Shown here: one piece after another, positions 1-5,985 of the stretch
Numbering within the stretch: the first letter of the stretch is position 1
Layout of the letters: every line of letters begins with the position of its first letter
Origin: an uncultured Moheibacter sp.
GTDB taxonomy: Bacteria > Bacteroidota > Bacteroidia > Flavobacteriales > Weeksellaceae
NCBI GenBank assembly: GCA_937875605.1
Contig: CALLXZ010000068.1
Span: 1-8,198, forward strand
DNA: 8,198 bases
Reading direction: 5' to 3'
Made by a program: the position numbers and the translations under genes
The notes under the pieces: generated by a model
The model's input: the letters and a program-made list of their open reading frames with translations, nothing else
Database searches by the model: none
What the model was told of the DNA's origin: nothing

Positions 1-749
1 GTTCTTTTGATGGAATCGGATAATAATTGATACAATTGTTGCTGACGCGAATCTTTTAATAATTCCAAATGTTTTTCTATGATGATTTCATCGCCTCGTT
101 TTGCAGGTCCGGTTTGTGCTTCAAAAGGTTCCAAATCCTGAACTTTTAAAGCGGTTTCTTCAATCAAAGGACGCAAAACATCAAACGGCATATCGGCGTC
201 TTTACAAAGAGACTGTGCGATGTAATAAAGATGATTGACAAAATTACTTGCCCAAACACCGGACATATGAACTTTTCTTCTTTTTTCCGTATCCACTCGG
301 TGAACTTCGTTGGAGATTTTATCGGCAAGTTTAAATAAAGCATCTTCGTCTTCTTTTTTCTCTGCTTCTACGAAAAAAGGTACAGCTTCGTACCGAAGGT
401 TTTTTCTTTTAGTAAAAGTTTGAAACGGATAAAAAACGCCTTTTCGGTAATCTCCTTTTAAAACATCTGTTCCCAAAGAGCCGGACGTATGTACAACCAG
501 TGTATCATCATAAGGAATGTAATGAGACAATTCTTCCACTGCTGAATCGGAAGCGGCTATTATATACAAATCGGCTTTTTCCAATTCCGAAATTTTATCG
601 GTGTATTTAATATTGTTGGCTTCGCCTAATTCTTGTGCTTTTTCGAATGTGCGGTTAAATATCTGACGGACGTTTACGGTGTTTTGAATCAGCGCTCTGG
701 TTAGATGAAATGCTACATTTCCGGCGCCTATAATTACTACTGATCTCAT
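1..749 (-). CDS. Rossmann-like/DUF2520 domain protein, C-terminus cut by window edge
   Basis: Reading the minus strand from the ATG at 749-747 gives 249 uninterrupted codons that leave the window at base 1. The N-terminus MRSVVIIGAGNVAFHLTRAL carries a dinucleotide-binding glycine motif (GAGNVA, residues 8-13), which fixes the start because no room exists for another. Further on come a strand ending in ADLYIIAASDSA (about residues 71-82), the signature VVHTSGS and then GVFYPFQTF (about residues 96-120), and a helical C-terminal half containing KVHMSGVWASNFVNHLY. This order matches the bacterial family with an N-terminal Rossmann domain followed by DUF2520, which is related to pyrroline-5-carboxylate reductase and 3-hydroxyisobutyrate dehydrogenase-like oxidoreductases. 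The family has no established substrate, so NAD(P) binding is likely and the reaction unknown. Such proteins are usually around 250 residues, so the stop codon probably lies only a few codons outside. It is cytoplasmic (no signal peptide) and divergent from the gene at 941. Confidence 0.88.
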   Translation of the reverse strand, partial: MRSVVIIGAGNVAFHLTRALIQNTVNVRQIFNRTFEKAQELGEANNIKYTDKISELEKADLYIIAASDSAVEELSHYIPYDDTLVVHTSGSLGTDVLKGDYRKGVFYPFQTFTKRKNLRYEAVPFFVEAEKKEDEDALFKLADKISNEVHRVDTEKRRKVHMSGVWASNFVNHLYYIAQSLCKDADMPFDVLRPLIEETALKVQDLEPFEAQTGPAKRGDEIIIEKHLELLKDSRQQQLYQLLSDSIKR

Positions 750-755
750 AGAGAG

Positions 756-763
756 CAAATATA
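756..763 (-). promoter_or_regulatory. Candidate Bacteroidetes -7 promoter element for the DUF2520 gene
   Basis: On the minus strand this reads TATATTTG, a full match to the TAnnTTTG -7 element of Bacteroidetes promoters. It ends only six bases before the ATG at 749, so a transcript starting the usual few bases downstream would have almost no leader. I found no clear TTG -33 element at the expected distance, which lowers confidence. Confidence 0.4.
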
Positions 764-808
764 ATTGATTTCGCCTAATTCACTATTTAGATTAAAAACG
801 AATAAGAA

Positions 809-824
809 ATATTTTTAAAAATAT
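809..824. repeat. Perfect 16-bp AT-only palindrome
   Basis: ATATTTTTAAAAATAT equals its own reverse complement. It lies midway in the divergent intergenic region between the DUF2520 gene and the small secreted-protein gene. It could be an AT-rich upstream element, a protein-binding site, or a chance product of low GC. Having no central loop, it is a poor terminator. Confidence 0.45.
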
Positions 825-879
825 GATAAGCGATTGTAACATTCAGAAATAATTGTCGTCTTATAGATAAAATGCGGTG

Positions 880-896
880 AATTACATTTTGTAATT
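880..896. promoter_or_regulatory. Inverted repeat AATTAC-ATTTT-GTAATT, possible operator
   Basis: Two perfect 6-bp arms (880-885 and 891-896) flank a 5-base centre, 44 bases before the preferred start of the small secreted-protein gene at 941. The dyad overlaps TACATTTTG, which is a -7 element TAnnTTTG with one extra T, so a regulator bound here could block the promoter of the 941-3747 operon. The dyad is seen directly; the operator role and the promoter are inference. No good -33 TTG is present at normal spacing. Confidence 0.35.
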
Positions 897-940
897 AGGT
901 ATAACAAAGTAGTATGTATAATATAATAAATTTAAGAAAT

Positions 941-1315
941 ATGAAAACAACAGGATTAATTGCAGGAATAGTATTGGTTTTGACAAGTATTTTTATGACG
1001 AACAATACGCAAGCTGAATTAAAAGGTAAAATTCAGGATTATTCAGGAATGGGTATATTATTCTCCACATTGGAGGTATATAAATTAGGAGCCGAAAGTC
1101 AATTGGTTTATAAGACACTAACTAATTTCAACGGGGAATTTGAATTACCGGAATTGGTTCCCGGTAACTACAAAGTGATCATCAAAGCAGAAGGTTTCGA
1201 AGACCGAGTAGAATTTGTAAGTCTTTCCGGAAAGGATAAAAATATGGGTTCAATTGAAATGGAAGGAAATGTTGTCCTTTTGAGTCCGGCGATTATCTAC
1301 GGAAAAAAAGCGTAA
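941..1315 (+). CDS. Small secreted CarboxypepD_reg-like single-domain protein
   Basis: This is a 124-residue protein. An ATG at 914 is in the same frame, but the ATG at 941 is preferred because it gives a clean signal peptide: MKTTG, a hydrophobic stretch LIAGIVLVLTSIF, then cleavage near NTQA/ELKG (after residue 25). The mature part is one beta-sandwich domain of the carboxypeptidase regulatory-like type, shown by GKIQD, a central TNFNGEFELPEL and PGNYKVIIKAEGFED. These domains usually sit at the N-terminus of Bacteroidetes outer-membrane receptors. Here the domain stands alone, with no plug, barrel or enzyme attached. By hand it aligns without gaps over 96 residues (26-121) with residues 28-123 of the protein encoded 35 bases downstream, with about one third identity. 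It is probably co-transcribed with that receptor and located in the periplasm or at the outer membrane. Its function is unknown; a partner or accessory of the receptor is an inference. It could also be a non-functional duplicate. Confidence 0.8.
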   Translation: MKTTGLIAGIVLVLTSIFMTNNTQAELKGKIQDYSGMGILFSTLEVYKLGAESQLVYKTLTNFNGEFELPELVPGNYKVIIKAEGFEDRVEFVSLSGKDKNMGSIEMEGNVVLLSPAIIYGKKA

Positions 1316-1350
1316 GAACAGACTGAGTTAGAGAAATAAAAAACAAAATA

Positions 1351-3747
1351 ATGATGAGTTTAAGGAAATTTTATACGATAATGCTTCTGTTGACAGTTGG
1401 TTTTGCATGGGCGAACAACGACAAAAACGGAGAAATATCGGGAACAGTGCAAGACGGAGCGAAACATGGTTTGCCGTTTGTGTCCATCGAAATTTATACA
1501 AAAGGCGAATCACAGGATTTAGTTTCCGGTGGTATGACCGATGAAAACGGAGCTTTTACAATCGATCAGATTCCGTATGGCGAATATGAAATGGTGCTGA
1601 TGGCAGTTGGGTTTGCAGATAAGGTTCAGGACATAAAGGTAAGTTCACCTAAAAATAATCTGGGAATCATCATTTTGGGAAGTGAAGTAGTAGCGCTGGA
1701 AGGAGCCAATATCGTAGGAGAAGTTTCCCAATACCGCACCGAAATAGATAAAAGAGTAGTGGATGTAGGGAAAGATTTGGTGAGTGCAGGAGCAGATGCA
1801 GCTGCGGTTTTGAACAATATTCCTTCGGTGAGTGTAGATCAGCAAACCGGAGAACTATCCCTTCGTGGAAATGAAAACGTAAAAGTAATGGTGGATGGAA
1901 AACCATCCAATGTTCCGGCAGCTCAATTGTTGAAACAATTGCCTTCCAATTCAATTGCCAAAGTAGAAATTATCACCAATCCTTCGGCTAAATACGATCC
2001 GGAAGGAAACTCAGGGATCATCAACATCATCACACATAAAAACAAAAGACAAGGTTACAATGTGGGTTTGGATTTGGGTTTCACGCAAGGCGACAACACC
2101 CGTCATAACAGCTCTGTCAATGCTAACGTGAATACCGGAATGTTTAATTTTTTTGGAAATTACAATGCTAATTTCGGTAAAAACCGTTTTCATGGAAAAG
2201 TGGAAAATTTTGAAACTTTATTGGATCAATCTTTTGATGTAGTAGATGACAATACTTCACAAGTTTTCAAAGTTGGGTTTGACTGGTTTTTGGGAGAAAA
2301 AACAGCCTTAACAGTATATACCAATCAGTTTTTCTATAAAGGAGACGGATTTTCAACTGCCAATGTTTTTGATAATTCAAATGATATTTTATACGAAAAC
2401 ATTAGTGACTCAAAAGGAGATTATAAAAACGGTGATTACAGTTTAAATTTTAAACAAGATTTCGGAAAAGAGGATCACAATATTATTTTGGATGCGATTT
2501 ATTCGACTTCTGACAATGGAGACACCCGAAATTATTGGAATACCTTTCCGGAAGATGTCTACACAGAGTTAAGAAACGGAGAAAATAATAACACCCGTAT
2601 CAATTTGGATTATACCAACCAAATCATAGACGGTGGAAAAATAGAGGCAGGAATTCAATTCCGACAAGAACAAAGCATTAGCGATATTCAGTCAGGTCAA
2701 ACCTTGACCACGTTTGGAGATAATCCTATTACCTATTCCCCAAATGCTGACTTTGATTTCACACGAAGTATTTATTCAGCTTACGCCAATTACGGTCAGA
2801 AATTTGGAAAATTTGCGATGCAATTAGGATTACGAGCAGAACAAGTCGAAGAAAAAGCCGATTATTTCGTGGAACCAGCCGGAGCAGGAATTTACAAAAC
2901 CGACTACATGGAATTTTATCCATCCGCGTTTTTCACCTATGACATAACAGAAAAAGGACAAGTTTCCTTGAATTATAGCCGAAGAGTCGATCGTCCGGGA
3001 ATCGGTCAAATCACGCCGGTTCCGGAGTGGCGTACAGCGACCATGCAAAGCATCGGAAATCCTGAGTTGAAACCCCAGTTTACAAATTCCTACGAATTGG
3101 GCTACCTACAACGATTCAAAGGCGGAAGTATAAATGCAACCGTTTTTTATCGAAAAGTAAATGATATGATTTTCCGCTTTTTGGAGAGAGATCCAAACGA
3201 CCCAAATTTGATAAACCAACGTTATATCAATTACGATGAATCAGACAGCTACGGATTAGAATTAAGTACCAATTACCGACCTGCCAAATGGTGGAGTTTC
3301 AATGCCAGTTTTGATGTATTTTCAAATAAATTTTATCTAAACGATGAAAACCTGGAAGTACGCGAAGTAACCGGAACGCCATGGAATTTCCGTATCAACA
3401 ACAACATTACGTTACTAAAAAACCTAAGCTTACAGAACTTTTTCATGTACCGTGGAAAATTCAAATTTGTACAAGGAGAAATGCAACCGATGTGGCGCAT
3501 GGATTTAGGTGCTCGCTATACATTTATGGATGGAAAAGCTTCTTTCAATGCACGCGTTAGCGACATTTTCAAAACCTTCCATGCCGAAGCACACATTGAC
3601 AATCCAACACCGGGAATTGGCAGATTCAATTGGGAATCCCAAACTTTATACATTGGTTTTTCCTACAATTTCGGAGGAGATGTACGCAAACGAAACATCC
3701 AGCAGGAAAACAATCAAGCCGCTCCCGGAGGTGGAATGGGATTTTAA
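1351..3747 (+). CDS. TonB-receptor-like outer-membrane beta-barrel protein (OMP_b-brl_3 type)
   Basis: This 798-residue outer-membrane protein has a signal peptide (MMSLRKFYTIMLLLTVGFAWA, cleaved near residue 21). It is followed by a CarboxypepD_reg-like domain (about 28-123, with TDENGAFTIDQIPYGEYE). Then comes a plug-like domain (about 124-235) with VLNNIPSVSVD, LSLRGNENVKVMVDGKPS and VEIITNPSAKYDPEGNSG followed by INIITHKN. The rest, about 240-774, is a barrel rich in alternating aromatic strands and ends in LYIGFSYNFGG. A charged, Gly-rich tail of about 24 residues closes the protein. The plug signatures are those of the Bacteroidetes 'outer membrane beta-barrel family' (Pfam OMP_b-brl_3), relatives of TonB-dependent receptors whose substrates are mostly unknown. 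Two adjacent ATG codons are possible starts (1351 or 1354). The 35-base gap to the upstream gene contains no terminator, so the two probably form an operon. No SusD partner is adjacent, which argues against a glycan-uptake pair. Uptake or a surface role is inferred. Confidence 0.9.
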   Translation: MMSLRKFYTIMLLLTVGFAWANNDKNGEISGTVQDGAKHGLPFVSIEIYTKGESQDLVSGGMTDENGAFTIDQIPYGEYEMVLMAVGFADKVQDIKVSSPKNNLGIIILGSEVVALEGANIVGEVSQYRTEIDKRVVDVGKDLVSAGADAAAVLNNIPSVSVDQQTGELSLRGNENVKVMVDGKPSNVPAAQLLKQLPSNSIAKVEIITNPSAKYDPEGNSGIINIITHKNKRQGYNVGLDLGFTQGDNTRHNSSVNANVNTGMFNFFGNYNANFGKNRFHGKVENFETLLDQSFDVVDDNTSQVFKVGFDWFLGEKTALTVYTNQFFYKGDGFSTANVFDNSNDILYENISDSKGDYKNGDYSLNFKQDFGKEDHNIILDAIYSTSDNGDTRNYWNTFPEDVYTELRNGENNNTRINLDYTNQIIDGGKIEAGIQFRQEQSISDIQSGQTLTTFGDNPITYSPNADFDFTRSIYSAYANYGQKFGKFAMQLGLRAEQVEEKADYFVEPAGAGIYKTDYMEFYPSAFFTYDITEKGQVSLNYSRRVDRPGIGQITPVPEWRTATMQSIGNPELKPQFTNSYELGYLQRFKGGSINATVFYRKVNDMIFRFLERDPNDPNLINQRYINYDESDSYGLELSTNYRPAKWWSFNASFDVFSNKFYLNDENLEVREVTGTPWNFRINNNITLLKNLSLQNFFMYRGKFKFVQGEMQPMWRMDLGARYTFMDGKASFNARVSDIFKTFHAEAHIDNPTPGIGRFNWESQTLYIGFSYNFGGDVRKRNIQQENNQAAPGGGMGF

Positions 3748-3776
3748 TACTTTTCATTTTTTATAATTTTTTATCA

Positions 3777-3822
3777 CAATTAAAAAGTCCTTCTGATTGA
3801 ATTTAGAAGGATTTTTTAATTG
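3777..3822 (+). terminator. Strong intrinsic terminator after the receptor gene
   Basis: Arms CAATTAAAAAGTCCTTCT (3777-3794) and AGAAGGATTTTTTAATTG (3805-3822) pair over 18 bp with a single G-U wobble and a 10-base loop. The descending arm contains a run of six T. The mirrored A-run means it may also work on the other strand. It sits 29 bases after the receptor stop and separates that operon from mdh. Confidence 0.85.
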
Positions 3823-3870
3823 AAAATAATACAATCTGTGCAGAATTTAATTAATTTATGATGAAATAAT

Positions 3871-3878
3871 TATATTTA
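3871..3878 (+). promoter_or_regulatory. Candidate -7 promoter element for mdh
   Basis: TATATTTA differs from the Bacteroidetes -7 element TAnnTTTG only at the last base and lies 33 bases before the mdh ATG at 3912, a normal leader length. It lies downstream of the terminator at 3777-3822, where a new promoter is required. No clear TTG -33 element was found upstream. Confidence 0.35.
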
Positions 3879-3911
3879 CCAACCTAATTGTAGAATTTTA
3901 AATATAACAAC

Positions 3912-4838
3912 ATGAAAGTAACGGTAGTAGGTGCAGGAGCAGTTGGAGCAAGCTGTGCTGAATATATTGCAATGAAAAATTTTGCGTCAGAAGTAGTATT
4001 GGTAGATATCAAAGAAGGTTTTGCCGAAGGAAAAGCCATGGATTTGATGCAATGTGCTTCTTTAAACGGATTCGATACCAAAATTTCAGGAACGACAGGT
4101 GATTATTCAAAAACCGCCGGATCAAAAGTTGCGGTTATCACTTCAGGAATTCCGAGAAAACCTGGGATGACGCGTGAGGAGTTAATAGGTATAAACGCAG
4201 GAATTGTAAAAGACGTTACGGCTAATTTGGTGAAATATTCACCGGATGTAATCATCATTGTAGTTTCCAACCCGATGGATACGATGGCGTATTTGGTACA
4301 TAAAACTTCCGGCCTTCCAAAAGAAAGAATCATCGGGATGGGTGGAGCTTTAGATTCAGCCCGTTTCAAATACAGATTGGCAGAAGCGTTGGAGTGCCCG
4401 ATTTCAGATGTAGACGGAATGGTGGTTGCTGCGCATTCAGACACAGGAATGGTACCTTTAATATCCAAAGCAACCCGAAACGGTGTGCCGGTTTCCGAAT
4501 TTTTAAGTGAAGAAAAACAAGCTTATGTAATTGAAGAAACAAAAGTGGGTGGTGCAACGCTAACCAAACTTCTAGGGACATCAGCATGGTATGCACCGGG
4601 AGCAGCAGTTTCCGTTTTGGTTCAATCTATTTTATGTGACCAGAAGAAAATGATTCCTTGTTCATTGATGTTAGAGGGTGAATACGGTCAGTCCGACATT
4701 TGTTTGGGAGTTCCGGCAATCATCGGGAAAAATGGAGTAGAAAAAATCGTTAACATCACTTTGACTGAAGAAGAAAAAGAAAATTTCGCTACTGCAGCCG
4801 CAGCCGTAAGAGAAGTCAACGGCGATTTAAAATTTTAA
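3912..4838 (+). CDS. mdh: Malate dehydrogenase (NAD-dependent, LDH-like type)
   Basis: This 308-residue cytoplasmic enzyme oxidises malate to oxaloacetate with NAD in the TCA cycle. The N-terminal Rossmann fold has GAGAVG at residues 7-12, and Asp32 at the end of the second strand (LVDI) favours NAD over NADP. The substrate loop IPRKPGMTREEL supplies Arg82 and Arg88. VVSNPMD contains Asn120. GGALDSARFKYRLAE supplies Asp148 and Arg151, and AAHSDTGMVPL gives the catalytic His175. The paired arginines in IPRKPGMTR identify malate rather than lactate as substrate. Length and motif order match the LDH-like malate dehydrogenases found in Bacteroidetes. The motif after the catalytic His reads HSDTGM, one residue longer than the common HGDxM form. 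The gene starts a new transcription unit after the terminator at 3777-3822 and is followed by its own hairpin at 4863-4893. Confidence 0.96.
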   Translation: MKVTVVGAGAVGASCAEYIAMKNFASEVVLVDIKEGFAEGKAMDLMQCASLNGFDTKISGTTGDYSKTAGSKVAVITSGIPRKPGMTREELIGINAGIVKDVTANLVKYSPDVIIIVVSNPMDTMAYLVHKTSGLPKERIIGMGGALDSARFKYRLAEALECPISDVDGMVVAAHSDTGMVPLISKATRNGVPVSEFLSEEKQAYVIEETKVGGATLTKLLGTSAWYAPGAAVSVLVQSILCDQKKMIPCSLMLEGEYGQSDICLGVPAIIGKNGVEKIVNITLTEEEKENFATAAAAVREVNGDLKF

Positions 4839-4862
4839 TTTAATAAAAAATTATAACTATTT

Positions 4863-4893
4863 AGGTGGCTGAGGTTTTCTAAGCCACCTTTTT
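4863..4893 (+). terminator. Intrinsic terminator between mdh and nadC
   Basis: AGGTGGCT (4863-4870) pairs perfectly with AGCCACCT (4882-4889). The stem can extend inward past one mismatch by three more pairs, and it is followed by a run of five T (4889-4893). It ends mdh transcription 25 bases after the mdh stop. Only 13 bases separate the T-run from the nadC ATG, so any nadC promoter must lie before or inside the hairpin, or nadC depends on read-through. Confidence 0.82.
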
Positions 4894-4906
4894 AATCTTT
4901 AATAAG

Positions 4907-5770
4907 ATGCAAAGACCCGAATACATAACCGACGAACGATTAAAACATTTCATTTCCGAAGCTTTTAAAGAAGATGTAGGAGATGGAGACCACTCGACTT
5001 TGGGTAGCGTTCCAGCAGACTTGCAGGATGATGCGCAACTTTTGGTCAAGGAAGATTGTGTGTTGGCAGGAGTGGAATTGGCGGTGGAAATCTTTCACTA
5101 TTTCGATCAAAACCTTCAAATTGAAATTCTAATGAAAGACGGCGAATCGGCACGAAATGGAGATGTCGCATTTCGGGTGAAAGGTTCAGCTCGTTCTATC
5201 TTAACTTCGGAACGTTTGGTTTTAAATTGTATGCAGCGAATGAGCGGAATTGCCTCATTAGCAAGAGAAATGGTTGAAAAAGTGGAAGGGACGAATGTGA
5301 AGATCCTGGATACCCGTAAGACGACTCCTAATTTCAGGATGTGCGAAAAATGGGCGGTAGCCATAGGTGGCGCTCAGAATCACCGCTACGGACTCTATGA
5401 TATGGTGATGTTGAAAGATAATCATAACGATTACGCAGGTGGAATTGTAAAATCTGTTTATTCAGTTAAGAATTATTTAAATCAGATAGGCAAAGATTTA
5501 AAAATCGAAGTCGAAACCCGAAATTTAGAAGAAGTAAAAGAAGCGCTTTCCACAGGAATTGTAGATGTTATAATGCTGGATAACATGAATTCGGAGCAAA
5601 TGAAAGAAGCAGTTCAATTCATCAATGGAAAATGCAAAATAGAAGCTTCGGGCGGCATCACACTGGAAACAATCCGTTCAGTGGCGGAAACCGGGATTGA
5701 TTTTATTTCTTCAGGTGCTATCATCCATTCTGCTCCCAATAAAGATTTGAGTTTAAAAGCAATTAAATAA
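4907..5770 (+). CDS. nadC: Quinolinate phosphoribosyltransferase (carboxylating)
   Basis: This 287-residue enzyme converts quinolinate and PRPP to nicotinate mononucleotide, CO2 and pyrophosphate in de novo NAD synthesis. An N-terminal alpha/beta sandwich (about 1-115) is followed by the phosphoribosyl-binding barrel. Active-site residues are all visible: Arg103 in SERLVLN, Arg137 and Lys138 in DTRKTTP, His159 and Arg160 in GGAQNHRYGL, and Lys170 in MLKDNH. Also present are Glu201 in EVET, Asp225 in IMLDNM, and the phosphate-binding SGG (248-250) and SSG (268-270). Length is normal for the family. The ATG at 4907 has no Shine-Dalgarno sequence, as is usual in this phylum, and MQRPEYIT leads straight into the typical first helix. 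The start lies just after the mdh terminator, so its expression may be affected by that hairpin. nadA and nadB are not in the window. No strong terminator is seen after its stop. Confidence 0.96.
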   Translation: MQRPEYITDERLKHFISEAFKEDVGDGDHSTLGSVPADLQDDAQLLVKEDCVLAGVELAVEIFHYFDQNLQIEILMKDGESARNGDVAFRVKGSARSILTSERLVLNCMQRMSGIASLAREMVEKVEGTNVKILDTRKTTPNFRMCEKWAVAIGGAQNHRYGLYDMVMLKDNHNDYAGGIVKSVYSVKNYLNQIGKDLKIEVETRNLEEVKEALSTGIVDVIMLDNMNSEQMKEAVQFINGKCKIEASGGITLETIRSVAETGIDFISSGAIIHSAPNKDLSLKAIK

Positions 5771-5799
5771 TTCTGCTATTAAAAATGAATATAGTTCAA

Positions 5800-5880
5800 T
5801 TAAAATTGATCTAATAAATTGTTTATCAATTGCTCATCTGCTTCAAAGAGTTTCTGAAACTTAGGGTGGCCTGATATAAT
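5800..5880 (-). pseudogene. Possible vestige of a gene C-terminus
   Basis: On the minus strand, 26 codons lie between a TGA (5883-5881) and a TAA (5802-5800). They read II-S-GHPKFQKLFEADEQ followed by LINNLLDQF, an amphipathic, protein-like sequence in a stretch that is less AT-rich than the intergenic DNA around it. No upstream reading frame continues it, and no start codon is present. It may be the remaining tail of a lost gene, but 26 codons is short enough to be chance. I do not recognise the family. Confidence 0.2.
5849..5861. repeat. Perfect dyad AGTTTC-T-GAAACT, operator-like
   Basis: Two 6-bp arms surround one central base, a spacing suited to a dimeric DNA-binding protein rather than an RNA hairpin. 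It lies about 90 bases before the candidate promoter of the TonB-dependent receptor at 5986. It also overlaps the possible gene vestige at 5800-5880, so it could equally be leftover coding sequence. Confidence 0.3.
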
Positions 5881-5891
5881 TCATGCTAATA

Positions 5892-5911
5892 GTTGAAAAC
5901 CTGGTTGAAAA
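5892..5911. repeat. Direct repeat GTTGAAAA, 12-base period, with internal dyad
   Basis: GTTGAAAA occurs at 5892-5899 and again at 5904-5911. The junction forms a small dyad AACC-T-GGTT (5898-5906). The pair lies about 40 bases before the candidate -7 element of the receptor at 5986, a position where an activator could bind. The regulatory role is inference. Confidence 0.3.
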
Positions 5912-5950
5912 AATTAACTTCTACATAACAATTATATATAGAACTGTTAG

Positions 5951-5958
5951 CAACTTTG
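5951..5958 (+). promoter_or_regulatory. Candidate -7 promoter element for the second receptor
   Basis: CAACTTTG, followed by CA, matches TAnnTTTG at all but the first base and lies 27 bases before the ATG at 5986. No TTG is found at the usual -33 distance, so the promoter may need an activator or the call may be wrong. Confidence 0.35.
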
Positions 5959-5985
5959 CATCGTAATTATAAAAACATATAAGAT

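Noticed and set aside
914..940. Upstream ATG at 914 as the start of the small secreted protein.
   Set aside because: It would put nine polar residues with two Asn-rich turns before a complete signal peptide that begins naturally at the ATG at 941.
1626..1954. Several minus-strand open frames inside the receptor gene at 1351-3747.
   Set aside because: They overlap a clearly coding plus-strand gene, overlap one another in different frames, and have low-complexity translations with no recognisable domain.
1351..3747. Assignment of the receptor as a SusC-type glycan importer.
   Set aside because: There is no SusD-like gene beside it, and the plug signatures (NIPSVSVD, LRGNENVKVMVDGKPS, ITNPSAKYDPEGNSG) belong to the OMP_b-brl_3 type family instead.
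5804..5831. AATTGAT/ATCAATT inverted repeat as a terminator for nadC.
   Set aside because: The stem is 7 bp and almost all A-T, the loop is 14 bases, and no T-run follows. It is a weak candidate at best.
5862..5890. Resemblance of GGGTGGCCTGAT...ATGC to part of a thiamine pyrophosphate riboswitch upstream of a TonB-dependent receptor.
   Set aside because: The other conserved blocks (an upstream GGGGTGC, CTGAGA, and the AATGCC-GCG segment) are missing, and no matching stem pairs can be drawn. The similarity is limited to a few bases.
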